A DNA stretch of 64,000 bases, taken from positions 6,926,001 to 6,990,000 of the forward strand of contig NZ_SNWR01000001.1 of the NCBI RefSeq assembly GCF_004362215.1, in the 5' to 3' direction. A program made the position numbers and the translations under genes. Positions 8,608-16,620 of this stretch are shown here, piece after piece. Positions within the stretch are counted from its first letter, which is position 1. Each line of letters opens with the position of its first letter. The notes beneath the pieces were generated by a model, which did no database searches, was not told the DNA's origin, and saw nothing but the letters and a program-made list of their open reading frames with translations. The DNA comes from Paractinoplanes brasiliensis. GTDB taxonomy: Bacteria > Actinomycetota > Actinomycetes > Mycobacteriales > Micromonosporaceae.

Positions 8608-10011
8608 TCAGGCGTGGTTGCGGCGGGGGAGGCGGAGGGCCGCCAGCGCGCCCACGCCGACGACTGCGGCGCCGACGATGACGGCGGGGCGGGTGCCGTC
8701 CACGAAGGACTGAAGGGTTGTGTAGCCGCCGTATGAGCTGAAGATGGAGGCCAGGGCGGCCACGCCGGCGGCGACGCCCACCTCGCGGACGGTGTTGTTG
8801 ACGCCGGAGGCCACGCCGCGGTCCTTGTCGGTGACGCTGGCCAGGGCGACCGTGCTGATGGGGGCGAAGGTCAGGCCCATGCCGATGCCGGCCAGGATGA
8901 AGGCCACGACCAGGCTGCCGTACGTGACGGTGGTGCTGACGCCCAGGCCGAGCCAGAGGATGCCCGCCGCCAGGAAGAGCTGGCCGGTGAAGATCAGGGC
9001 GCGCTGGCCGATGCGGTCGCCGAAGAGGCCGGCGAGGGGGGCGACGATCATCGGGGCGGCCGTCCAGGGCAGGGTTCGCAGGCCGGCGTCCAGAGGGCTC
9101 AGACCCTGCACCACCTGGAAGAACTGGGCCAGCAGGAACACCGAGCCGAAGGCGCCGGCCGAGAAGGTCAGGGTCACCGTGTTGACCAGGCTGAAGCCAG
9201 GGGAACGGAACAGGCGCAGCGGCAGCATCGGCGACGGGTTGCGGGACTGCCAGATCACGAACGCGGCGAGCAGGGCGGCGCCGGCGATCAGCATGGTGAG
9301 GATGCGTGGCGAGGTCCAGCCGCGTTCGGGGCCGTCGACGACACCCCAGATCACGAGCAGCATGCCGGAGGCGGAGAGCAGCAGGCCGAGCGGGTCGAGA
9401 CGGCGGGCGCCGCCGCGGGACTCGCCGAGCACGGTCAGGGCCAGCACGACGGCCACGACACCGATGGGGACGTTCAGCCAGAAGATCCAGTGCCAGTCCA
9501 GGCCTTCGACGACCGCGCCGCCGACGACCGGGCCGACTGCCACGCCGAGGCCGCTGATGCCGCCCCAGATGCCCACTGCGGCCGTACGCAATCTGTCCGG
9601 CACCGCCTCGGCGAGCAGGGTGAGGGCCAGTGGCGCCACCGCCGCTCCGCCGAGGCCCTGAACTGCCCGCGCCGCGGTGAGCTGCCACGCCTCGCCGGCC
9701 AGGGCGGCGGCAGCCGAGGCGAGCGTGAAGACGACCAGTCCGGCGATGAACATGCGGCGGCGGCCGAGGCGGTCACCGAGGGCGGCGGCGGTGAGCAGGA
9801 AAGCCGCGAACGGCAGCGTGTACGCGTTCACGAACCACTGCAGGTCGGCCAGCGACGCGTTGAGGTCGGTGCGGATGACCGGCAGTGCCGTGCTCACGAC
9901 CAGGTTGTCCAGCGTGACCATGAAGGTCGGGATGCCGACGGCGGCGAGCACGGCGGCCAGCGGGCGGCGGCGCTGCTGTCGCGGCGCGGGCGCCTCGAGT
10001 ACGGCGGTCAT
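8608..10011 (-). CDS. DHA2-type MFS drug efflux pump
   Basis: A 467-residue multidrug transporter of the EmrB/QacA (14-helix) group. The early text PTFMVTLDNLVVSTALPVIR and the loop GDRLGRRRMFIAGL are the typical MFS motifs, followed by the antiporter-like GPVVGGAVVEGLDWHWIFWL. ATG 10011 has GGGGGAC eight bases upstream and fits better than the longer frame. The promoter side faces a divergent TetR gene, with an operator-like palindrome only 19 bp before this start. The pump is therefore probably repressed by that TetR protein and induced by its ligand. Confidence 0.93.
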   Translation of the reverse strand: MTAVLEAPAPRQQRRRPLAAVLAAVGIPTFMVTLDNLVVSTALPVIRTDLNASLADLQWFVNAYTLPFAAFLLTAAALGDRLGRRRMFIAGLVVFTLASAAAALAGEAWQLTAARAVQGLGGAAVAPLALTLLAEAVPDRLRTAAVGIWGGISGLGVAVGPVVGGAVVEGLDWHWIFWLNVPIGVVAVVLALTVLGESRGGARRLDPLGLLLSASGMLLVIWGVVDGPERGWTSPRILTMLIAGAALLAAFVIWQSRNPSPMLPLRLFRSPGFSLVNTVTLTFSAGAFGSVFLLAQFFQVVQGLSPLDAGLRTLPWTAAPMIVAPLAGLFGDRIGQRALIFTGQLFLAAGILWLGLGVSTTVTYGSLVVAFILAGIGMGLTFAPISTVALASVTDKDRGVASGVNNTVREVGVAAGVAALASIFSSYGGYTTLQSFVDGTRPAVIVGAAVVGVGALAALRLPRRNHA

Positions 10012-10029
10012 GGTGTCCCCCAGAAAGTT

Positions 10030-10045
10030 GTTATCGACTGATAAC
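10030..10045. promoter_or_regulatory. TetR operator 1 (perfect inverted repeat)
   Basis: GTTATCGACTGATAAC is a perfect 6+4+6 inverted repeat just upstream of the MFS start. The same motif recurs 32 bp away beside the TetR start, about three helical turns, as expected for one repressor controlling both directions. Confidence 0.75.
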
Positions 10046-10061
10046 TTCAAGAGGCACGTTA

Positions 10062-10077
10062 GTTATTGACTGATAAC
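10062..10077. promoter_or_regulatory. TetR operator 2 (near-perfect inverted repeat)
   Basis: GTTATTGACTGATAAC differs from operator 1 at one base in the left arm. It ends directly before the ATG of the TetR gene, so a bound repressor would also block its own expression. Confidence 0.72.
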
Positions 10078-10632
10078 ATGTCAACCGTGACCCGAACCCG
10101 CCTCACCGCCGAGGAACGCCAGGAGCAGCTGATCGCGGCCGCCGTCACGGCGTTCAGTCAGAACGGCTACGCCGGCACGACGACCGATCAGGTGGCCCGC
10201 CTGGCCGGCGTGTCCCAGCCGTACGTGATCCGCCTGTTCCGCACGAAGCAGGAGCTCTTCCTGGCCGCCGTGCTGCACGCGGGCGACCGCATCGAGGCCA
10301 CCTGGCGCGCCGCGGCCGAGCGCGAGCCCACCCTCGAGAGTTTGGGTCACGCGTACAAGGACCTGCTCGAACATCCCGAACTGACCAGCATGCTGCTGCA
10401 CGGGTTCGCGGCGGCGCACGACCCGGCCATCGGCGACCCCGTACGTGGGTGCTTCGGCCGGCTCTACGAGGTCGTCCGCGAGCTCACCGGGGCCACCGAT
10501 GAGGAGGCGAGCGACTTCTTCGCCTTCGGCATGCTGCTGACCTGCATGGGCGCGATGCGGCTGGTCGGGCCGGACGCGGTGCCGCCGCAACCCTGGGCCG
10601 TGGGCCTGCTGTCCACCTTCGAGGAGCACTGA
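10078..10632 (+). CDS. TetR-family repressor of the adjacent MFS pump
   Basis: Regulator of 184 residues. The N-terminal helix-turn-helix reads ERQEQLIAAAVTAFSQNGYA, then TTDQVARLAGVSQPYVIRLF. The C-terminal ligand domain is unspecific. ATG 10078 follows directly on the operator copy and has no ribosome binding site, which suggests a leaderless or near-leaderless transcript; a TTG at 10066 would lie inside the operator and is less likely. Its position and the two operators make it the local repressor of the efflux pump. Confidence 0.9.
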   Translation: MSTVTRTRLTAEERQEQLIAAAVTAFSQNGYAGTTTDQVARLAGVSQPYVIRLFRTKQELFLAAVLHAGDRIEATWRAAAEREPTLESLGHAYKDLLEHPELTSMLLHGFAAAHDPAIGDPVRGCFGRLYEVVRELTGATDEEASDFFAFGMLLTCMGAMRLVGPDAVPPQPWAVGLLSTFEEH

Positions 10633-10633
10633 C

Positions 10634-11500
10634 CTACATGTTGTGCCGGGTGTAGGCGGGTTCCCGCCAGCCCAGCATCGCCTCCGTCATGCGCACGGCA
10701 TCGACCGTCGCCGGCACGTCGTGGACCCGCACGATCCGGGCGCCGCGCAGGATGCAGAAGACCACGGTCGCCAGCGTGCCGGCCAGCCGCTCGTCCTGCG
10801 CTGCGTCGAGGGTCTCACCGATGAAGTCCTTGTTGCTCACGGCGGCCAGCAGCGGATAGCCGATCGCCGCGATCTCGTCGAGCCGGCGGGTCAGCTCCAG
10901 GGTGTGGAGCGTGTTCTTGTTCAGGTCGTGACCGGGATCGATGATGATCTGGTCGGGCCGCACGCCCCGGTCGAGCGCCACCGCGACCCGGTCCTGCAGG
11001 AAAGCACGGATCTCGGCGGTGACGTCGGTGTACTGCGGGCTCGGCCACAGCGTGCGCGGCGCGGCCAGGCTGTGGCAGATCACCAGTTGCGCGTCGGTGC
11101 CGGCCACGGCGTCGGCCATCGCCGGGTCGCGCAGCCCCGAGGTGTCGTTGACCACCCCGGCCCCGGCCTTGATCACCTCGGTCGCGACCTCGGGCCGGAA
11201 GGTGTCGACCGAGACCACGCAGCGGGACTTGGCAGCCTCCACGACAGGCAGCACCCGGTCGAGCTCCTCGGCCGCCGAGACCTCGGGGCCGGGCGCGAAC
11301 GGCACCCCGCCCACATCGATCCAGTCGGCGCCCGCCCCGGCCGCGGCGTCGACCGCGGCCAGCGCCTTTTCGAGCGCGTACGTGCTGCCCCGATCGTGAA
11401 AGGAATCCGGCGTGCGGTTGACGATGGCCATCACCGCGACCCGCCGGGAAAAGTCGAACGGGCGGCCGCCGATGACCCGTACTCCGGTCTTGTCACTCAC
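10634..11500 (-). CDS. folP: Dihydropteroate synthase homologue (FolP2-like)
   Basis: TIM-barrel protein of 288 residues of the pterin-binding family. Signature 1 is intact (NRTPDSFHDRG), and VSVDTFRPEVA, DPGHDLNKN, SNKDFIGET and RVHDV follow in order. The p-aminobenzoate loop is not normal: the usual GGESTRPG is replaced by GGVPFAPG, so the Thr-Arg pair that contacts the substrate is missing. This resembles the actinobacterial FolP2 paralogue, for which dihydropteroate synthase activity is not found. No other folate genes lie nearby. GTG 11500 (MSDKTG) is preferred to the longer frame, which adds unconserved text. The gene ends against the TetR gene with 1 bp between. Confidence 0.8.
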   Translation of the reverse strand: MSDKTGVRVIGGRPFDFSRRVAVMAIVNRTPDSFHDRGSTYALEKALAAVDAAAGAGADWIDVGGVPFAPGPEVSAAEELDRVLPVVEAAKSRCVVSVDTFRPEVATEVIKAGAGVVNDTSGLRDPAMADAVAGTDAQLVICHSLAAPRTLWPSPQYTDVTAEIRAFLQDRVAVALDRGVRPDQIIIDPGHDLNKNTLHTLELTRRLDEIAAIGYPLLAAVSNKDFIGETLDAAQDERLAGTLATVVFCILRGARIVRVHDVPATVDAVRMTEAMLGWREPAYTRHNM

Positions 11501-11704
11501 GACGGTGCAGGGTAACAGGCCGGCCGGGCGTGATTTTCGAGCGGTGCACGAAATAGCGAAGGGCAATACGAATACCCGCATTCGGCCGGGTCATGCGAGG
11601 CCCTTTTCGCATTGTTCGGGTCATGGAATGAGGAATGACGGACTCCGGGTGCGGGTAGTTGATGCAGCGTAGGCACACGACGAATCCTTTCTGGAGGAAT
11701 CCCC

Positions 11705-12544
11705 ATGAGTGACGTGCCCTCGGGCGCTCGTCGACCGGACGACGCCTATACCGTCGACGTGCCGACCACGGCCGACCACCCCACCCAGGCATACGCCACC
11801 TCGCTGCCCGGCTCCGGCCCGACGGCCGGCTCCGGCACGGCCGGCGGCGCCAAGGAGAAGGCCAAGGAGGTCGCCTCCCAGACGGGACAGGCCGCCGGTC
11901 AGGCAGCGAGCGACGTCAAGGACACGGCCAAGGAGCAGGCGGCGCGCGTCGGTCAGGAGGCCAAGGCGCAGGCGTCCAACCTCGCCTCGGACGTGCGCAA
12001 CCGCGTCAGCGACCAGGCCAAGACCCAGAACAACCGGCTGGTGAGCCAGATCCGCGACACCGCCGACCAGCTCGACGAGATGCGCGGCGACCGCGGCGAC
12101 TCGCCCGCGGCGGCCGTCGTCTCGCGGGTGGCCGAGGGGGGCCGCCAGTTCGCGGACTACCTCGACCGCAACGGCCCCGACGGTGTGCTGCGCGAGGTGC
12201 AGGACTTCGCCCGCCGCCGTCCCGGCGCCTTCCTGGCCACCGCGCTCGCGGCCGGCTTCGTCGTGGGCCGGCTCGGCAAGGTCGTGGCCAAGGCCGACCC
12301 GGACGCCGGCGCCACCAAGCCTGGCAGCGACACCTTCGTGTCGGGCCAGGGCGACTACACCTCGCCGGTCACCACGCAGACCACGGTGACCACTCCGCCC
12401 ACGGTGCCGGCCTACGCGCCCAGCACGGACGAGTACGCCACCGGCCCCGGTTACGCCAGCACGACGGAGTACACCTCGACCGGCACCGGCACCCCCACCG
12501 TCCGTGAGGAGTACGTGGTCGAGAGCCCGGAGCGGCTCCGATGA
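11705..12544 (+). CDS. LEA-like amphipathic helical protein with C-terminal membrane anchor
   Basis: A 279-residue protein of low-complexity helical type. Residues about 55-115 repeat Lys/Ala/Gln 11-mer-like text (KEKAKEVASQTGQAAGQAAS, then DTAKEQAARVGQEAKAQASN), as in LEA/apolipoprotein-like stress proteins. A single hydrophobic segment follows near residue 180 (GAFLATALAAGFVVGRLGKV) and the tail is rich in Thr, Tyr, Pro. TGGAGGAAT lies just upstream of the start. The stop overlaps the next ATG (ATGA). It is the first gene of a three-gene operon that probably acts at the membrane or cell envelope; exact function unknown. Confidence 0.75.
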   Translation: MSDVPSGARRPDDAYTVDVPTTADHPTQAYATSLPGSGPTAGSGTAGGAKEKAKEVASQTGQAAGQAASDVKDTAKEQAARVGQEAKAQASNLASDVRNRVSDQAKTQNNRLVSQIRDTADQLDEMRGDRGDSPAAAVVSRVAEGGRQFADYLDRNGPDGVLREVQDFARRRPGAFLATALAAGFVVGRLGKVVAKADPDAGATKPGSDTFVSGQGDYTSPVTTQTTVTTPPTVPAYAPSTDEYATGPGYASTTEYTSTGTGTPTVREEYVVESPERLR

Positions 12545-12960
12545 CCGCGCCGAACCAGCACCGCGTCGCCGACGAAGAGGTCGCCGAGACCCCGGTCGGC
12601 GAGATGATCGGCAACATCAGCAACGACCTGTCGCAGCTGTTCCGGCAGGAGGTCGAGCTGGCCAAGGCCGAGCTCAAGCAGGAGGCCGCGAAGGCCGGCA
12701 AGGCCGGAGGCATGCTCGGCGGCGCCGCGTTCGCCGCCTACCTGGCCGTCGTCCTGCTCAGCTTCGCCCTGGTGTTCGCGCTCGACGCCGTGATGCCCGC
12801 GGGCTGGGCGGCGCTCATCGTCGCGGTCCTGTGGGGCGTCATCGGCGGCGTCCTCTACGTGAACGGCAAGAACAAGCTCAAGACCGTCGACCCCATGCCT
12901 CGCCGCACCGTCGACACGCTCAAGGAGGACGCCCAATGGCTGAAGAACCCGACCGGCTGA
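12541..12960 (+). CDS. Holin-X (phage_holin_3_6) family membrane protein
   Basis: Protein of 139 residues with a helical N-terminal part (QLFRQEVELAKAELKQEAAK) and two transmembrane helices (FAAYLAVVLLSFALVFALDA and AALIVAVLWGVIGGVLYV). This is the layout of the actinobacterial Holin-X family, common beside DUF3618 proteins; despite the name no lytic role is established. It starts at an ATGA overlap with the LEA-like gene and overlaps the next start by 25 bp. Confidence 0.85.
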   Translation: MTAPNQHRVADEEVAETPVGEMIGNISNDLSQLFRQEVELAKAELKQEAAKAGKAGGMLGGAAFAAYLAVVLLSFALVFALDAVMPAGWAALIVAVLWGVIGGVLYVNGKNKLKTVDPMPRRTVDTLKEDAQWLKNPTG

Positions 12961-13574
12961 GGCAGCAGATCGAGAACACCCGGGCGTCGCTCACCCGCGA
13001 CGTCGACCTGCTGGCCACCAAGACGAGCCCGTCCAAGGTCGCGCAGCGGCGCTGGACGGCGGTGAAGGAGAAAGTGATGGGCACCAGCTCTTCGGTGAGC
13101 TCCACGGTGGGCGGCAAGGCGTCGTCGGCCGGCCACTCGGTGAGCGACACGGCGTCGTCCGTGGGCGGCGCCGTCAGCGACAAGGCATCGCAGGTCAGCG
13201 ACGTGGCGGGGGAGAAGGCGCACCAGGCGGCCGACGCCGTGCGCAGCGCCCCGCAGGCGGTCGCCTCGCAGACGCAGGGCAACCCGCTCGCGGCCGGCAT
13301 CATCGCGTTCGGCGTGGGCATGCTCGCCTCGACGCTGCTGCCGGTCAGCGACGCCGAGAAGCGCGCCGGCCAGCAGCTCAAGGACCACAGCGGCGACCTC
13401 ACCGAGAAGGTCAAGGATGTCGCCGAGGAGCTCAAGGACGACCTGTCCGGCTCGGCGCAGCAGGCGCTGGGCGAGGTCAAGTCGACCGCGCAGGAGGCGG
13501 TGCAGGCCACCAAGGAGACCGCGCGCTCCGACGCGCAGGACGTGAAGGATCAGGCCCGCTCGGCCACTTCCTGA
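12936..13574 (+). CDS. DUF3618 protein, helical with central membrane segment
   Basis: A 212-residue protein. The first 45 residues (DRLRQQIENTRASLTRDVDL) match the DUF3618 start pattern. Repeated Ser/Ala/Val text follows (SSVSSTVGGKASSAGHSVSD), then a hydrophobic stretch (PLAAGIIAFGVGMLASTLLP) and a charged helical tail (EEVKSTAQEA-like). ATG 12936 has AAGGAGG seven bases upstream and lies inside the end of the Holin-X gene. A strong hairpin after the stop ends the operon. Confidence 0.85.
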   Translation: MAEEPDRLRQQIENTRASLTRDVDLLATKTSPSKVAQRRWTAVKEKVMGTSSSVSSTVGGKASSAGHSVSDTASSVGGAVSDKASQVSDVAGEKAHQAADAVRSAPQAVASQTQGNPLAAGIIAFGVGMLASTLLPVSDAEKRAGQQLKDHSGDLTEKVKDVAEELKDDLSGSAQQALGEVKSTAQEAVQATKETARSDAQDVKDQARSATS

Positions 13575-13585
13575 CCGTTGATGTC

Positions 13586-13630
13586 CGTTCGAGCCGGTTT
13601 CCCCGTACGGGGGCCGGCTCGAACGCGTTT
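13586..13630 (+). terminator. Strong hairpin after the DUF3618 gene
   Basis: CGTTCGAGCCGG (13586-13597) pairs perfectly with CCGGCTCGAACG (13614-13625); the loop holds a second palindrome around CCCCGTACGGGG, and GTTT follows. It closes the LEA-like/Holin-X/DUF3618 operon. Confidence 0.8.
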
Positions 13631-13661
13631 GCCGGGCCTGTCGGGGGGAAGCTGGAGGAAC

Positions 13662-14609
13662 ATGAAACTCGGATACAAGCTGGCCGCGGAGGCCTTCGGA
13701 CCCAAGGAGCTGATCCGCCAGGCCGTACGGGCCGAGCAGGCCGGCTTCGACTTCGTGGAGATCAGCGACCACTACCACCCGTGGCTCGACGTGCAGGGGC
13801 ACTCGCCGTTCGCGTGGAACGTGCTGAGCGCGATCGCGACGAGAACCGACCGCCTGGGTTTGGCCACCGGGGTCACCTGCCCGACCGTGCGCTACCACCC
13901 GGCGATCGTCGCGCAGGCCGCCGCCACTTTGGCGATCATCTCGGACGACCGGTTCACGCTCGGCGTCGGCGCCGGGGAACGGCTCAACGAACACGTCGTC
14001 GGTCAGGGCTTCCCGAGCGTACGGGGAAGGCATGAACGCCTGGTGGAGGCGCTCGACATCATCAACCTGCTGTGGCAGGGCGGATACCAGTCGTACGAGG
14101 GTAGGCACCTGCAGTTGGAGGACGCGCGGGTGTTCGACCTGCCCGAGAAGCTGCCGGTGATCGCCGTGGCGGCGGGTGGCAAGCAGGCCGCCGAGCTGGC
14201 CGCGACCCACGGCACCGGGTTGTTCGCCACCGAGCCGCGCGCCGACCTGGTCGAGACGTTCACCGCGGCGGGCGGCACGGGACCGAAGTACGCCGAGGCC
14301 TCCGTCGCGTGGGCGCCGAGCGCGGAGGAGGCGGTCAAGGCCGCGCACGAGACCACCCGCTGGGCGGTGACCGGCTGGAAGGTGATGGCCGAGCTGCCCA
14401 ACCCGGTCAACTTCGAGGCCGCCTCGGCCACCGTCCGCCCCGAGGACATCGCCGAGCAGTTCGCCGTCGGGCCGGACCCCGAGCCGTACGTGGAAATGGT
14501 CCGGGAATACACCGGCGCCGGGTTCGACCACGTCGTGCTGATGAACGCCGGCCCCGACCCGGACGGTTTTCTCGATTTCTTCGAAAAGGAGCTGAAGGGC
14601 CGCCTGTAA
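13662..14609 (+). CDS. LLM-class F420-dependent oxidoreductase (G6PD-family-like)
   Basis: A 315-residue TIM-barrel flavin/F420 enzyme of the luciferase-like class. The start MKLGYKLAAEAFGP, the active-site text EISDHYHPWLDVQGHSPFAW and GVTCPTVRYHPAIVAQAAAT are typical of the F420-dependent glucose-6-phosphate dehydrogenase-related family. The His-Tyr-His-Pro-Trp segment is the conserved cofactor/substrate site. The real substrate is unknown because many relatives are not G6P dehydrogenases. TGGAGGAAC lies five bases before ATG 13662, so this start is preferred to the longer frame. It stands alone behind a terminator. Confidence 0.9.
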   Translation: MKLGYKLAAEAFGPKELIRQAVRAEQAGFDFVEISDHYHPWLDVQGHSPFAWNVLSAIATRTDRLGLATGVTCPTVRYHPAIVAQAAATLAIISDDRFTLGVGAGERLNEHVVGQGFPSVRGRHERLVEALDIINLLWQGGYQSYEGRHLQLEDARVFDLPEKLPVIAVAAGGKQAAELAATHGTGLFATEPRADLVETFTAAGGTGPKYAEASVAWAPSAEEAVKAAHETTRWAVTGWKVMAELPNPVNFEAASATVRPEDIAEQFAVGPDPEPYVEMVREYTGAGFDHVVLMNAGPDPDGFLDFFEKELKGRL

Positions 14610-14658
14610 TCCTTTCCGGTGGCTTGGGGGGCGCGCCGGCGGGGTATTGCGGATACCC

Positions 14659-15540
14659 GTGACCCTGACATCCTCCACCACGGTCGAGACCGATGACGTG
14701 ACAGTCGTCGTCGCCACGCGGAATCGCCATGAACGGCTGCGTGAGACGTTTCCCCACCACCGGGCGCGCACGATTCTGGTCGACAACGGCTCCGACGAGG
14801 CGCCGCCCTGGTTCCCCGGAGTGCGGACAATTCCGCTCGGCGAGAACCGGGGAGCGGCGGCGCGCAACGTCGGGGTCTCGCTGGCCCGTACGCCGTTCGT
14901 GGCGTTCGCCGACGACGACTCGTACTGGACCCCGGGTTCGCTGGCCCGCGCGGCGGCGACGCTGCGGCAGCATCCGCGGGTGGCCCTGCTCGCCGCGCGG
15001 GTGCTGGTCGGCCCTTCGGGGCGCCTCGACCCGGTGTCGGCCGCCATGGCTGCCGCGCCGCTCGGGACCGCGCCCGGTGGGGCAGGGCCGTCGATCATGG
15101 GGTTCCTGGCCTGCTCGATCATGGTGCGGCGGGAGGCTTTCCTGGCCGTCGGCGGTTTCGAGCCACGCCTGTTCGTCTACGGCGAGGAGGGCCTGCTGGC
15201 GATGGACCTGGCGGCGGCGGGGCACGAGCTGGCGTATGACTCGTCGCTGGTGGTGCGGCACCTGCCCCAGCCTGCGGGGCGGGACAACGGGATGCGGGCG
15301 CGTGTCGAAGCCCGCAACCGGGTGCTGACCGCCATGCTGCGGCGGCCGTGGGGCGTTGTGGCGCGGGAGTTCGGTGCCGGGTGGCGGGCCGATCGCCGGG
15401 GAGCGGCGGACGCACTGCGCCAGGCCGGTTGGGCCTGGCGCCACCGACGCCCGCTGCCGCCGGGGGTCGAACGTGATTTGCGCCGCCTGTGGACAACCGA
15501 CGCCGCCGAAATCACCCCTGTGGACAACGGCCGCCTTTGA
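14659..15540 (+). CDS. GT2-family glycosyltransferase
   Basis: Soluble 293-residue glycosyltransferase with a GT-A fold. VVVATRNRHERL, NRGAAARNVGVSLA and the metal-binding FADDDSYW are present, and YGEEGLLAMDLAAAG is the downstream acid-rich motif. No membrane helix is seen. Relatives transfer sugars to surface polysaccharides or small molecules; the acceptor here is unknown. GTG 14659 is my choice; TTG 14647 is the longer option, and neither has a convincing ribosome site. It stands apart from the later glycan operon. Confidence 0.85.
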   Translation: MTLTSSTTVETDDVTVVVATRNRHERLRETFPHHRARTILVDNGSDEAPPWFPGVRTIPLGENRGAAARNVGVSLARTPFVAFADDDSYWTPGSLARAAATLRQHPRVALLAARVLVGPSGRLDPVSAAMAAAPLGTAPGGAGPSIMGFLACSIMVRREAFLAVGGFEPRLFVYGEEGLLAMDLAAAGHELAYDSSLVVRHLPQPAGRDNGMRARVEARNRVLTAMLRRPWGVVAREFGAGWRADRRGAADALRQAGWAWRHRRPLPPGVERDLRRLWTTDAAEITPVDNGRL

Positions 15541-15677
15541 TCGCCAAAACCGCCTAATGTGGACGTAGGGTGGTGATCCCCCGGTCGGGTGGGTAGGGCT
15601 GGTTGTGACGATCATGGGGCTGCGGCGCCTCAGCGGCGAACGGCAGGCGTCGGGACGCGGTCAGCACATCGTGATCG

Positions 15678-16574
15678 TCACGTCGCGGGCGGCACGGTGT
15701 GATCGTCGGGGCCTGGGGATGCCAGGGCGTCCAGTGCTGCCGTCGCCTCCGAATCGAGTTCGATCGCGGCCACCGCCATGTTCTCGGTCAGGTGGTCCAG
15801 GCTGCGGGTGCCGGGGATCAGCAGGGTCGCCGGGCTGTGGCCGAGCAACCATGCCAACCCCACCTGGGCCGGGGTGATGCCGAGCCGACGCGCCTGGGCG
15901 ACCACGACCGGGTGGTCGGTGACGGTGGGGATCTGGTCGAACGCCGAACCCAGCGGGAAGTACGGCACCCAAGCCACGCCCCGGGCGGCGCATTCCTGGA
16001 GCACGTCCTCGTGGTCGCGGGTGAGAACGTTGTAGAGGTTCTGCACGCAGACGATGCCCGCGGGGAGCGCTTGGCGCAGCTGGGGCAGGCTCACGTGGCT
16101 CAGGCCGATCGCGCCGATCTTGCCCTCTTCGCGCAGGGCGATGAGTTCGGCGAGCTGGCTGTCGAGGTCGACGACCTGGTCACCGCCGGCGATGATGCCG
16201 GGCTGCATGTCGGCGCGGCGCAGGTTGACGACCGGGATGCGGTCGATGCCGAGGGTCCGGAGGTTCTCCTCGACGCCCGCCCGCAGCTGGGCCGGTTTCT
16301 GCGCCAGGACCAGCCGTTCGACGGGGTGGCTGACGGCGCCCACCTTGCTGACGAGTCGCAGATCATTCCCGTACGGGTGGAGGGCCGTCCTGATCAGCTC
16401 GTTGACTCGCCCGTCCCCGTAGAACTGGGCCGTGTCGATGTGGTCGACGCCGAGCTCGACGGCCTGTCGCAGGATCTTGACGGCGTCTTCGCGATCGCCG
16501 TGTTCCAGCTGCATGGCGCCGAAGCCCACTCGCCGCACCCGGTGATCGCCCAGCTTGCCGTACTCGTCTGTCAT
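15678..16574 (-). CDS. Aldo/keto reductase
   Basis: NADPH-dependent aldehyde/ketone reductase of 298 residues. GFGAMQLEHG, GVDHIDTAQFYGDGRVNELI (catalytic Asp and Tyr), LVSKVGAV (Lys) and IGLSHVSLPQLRQAL follow in the family order; the pyridine-nucleotide site near LLIPGTRSLDHLTENM is typical. ATG 16574 has GGAGG five bases upstream. A palindrome lies about 25 bp upstream, shared with the divergent TetR gene, so the enzyme is likely the regulated target. Substrate unknown; such pairs often respond to aldehydes or electrophiles. Confidence 0.92.
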   Translation of the reverse strand: MTDEYGKLGDHRVRRVGFGAMQLEHGDREDAVKILRQAVELGVDHIDTAQFYGDGRVNELIRTALHPYGNDLRLVSKVGAVSHPVERLVLAQKPAQLRAGVEENLRTLGIDRIPVVNLRRADMQPGIIAGGDQVVDLDSQLAELIALREEGKIGAIGLSHVSLPQLRQALPAGIVCVQNLYNVLTRDHEDVLQECAARGVAWVPYFPLGSAFDQIPTVTDHPVVVAQARRLGITPAQVGLAWLLGHSPATLLIPGTRSLDHLTENMAVAAIELDSEATAALDALASPGPDDHTVPPAT

Positions 16575-16598
16575 TGCCGCCTCCGATACGATCGGCAC

Positions 16599-16618
16599 AA
16601 GCGGAACCGATTCCGCTT
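16599..16618. promoter_or_regulatory. Operator in the aldo/keto reductase-TetR intergenic region
   Basis: AAGCGGAACCGATTCCGCTT is an inverted repeat with 8-base perfect arms. It ends three bases before the TetR ATG and lies 25 bp before the reductase start. A related half site (GGCGATTCCGTT) occurs just inside the TetR gene. Confidence 0.75.
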
Positions 16619-16620
16619 GG

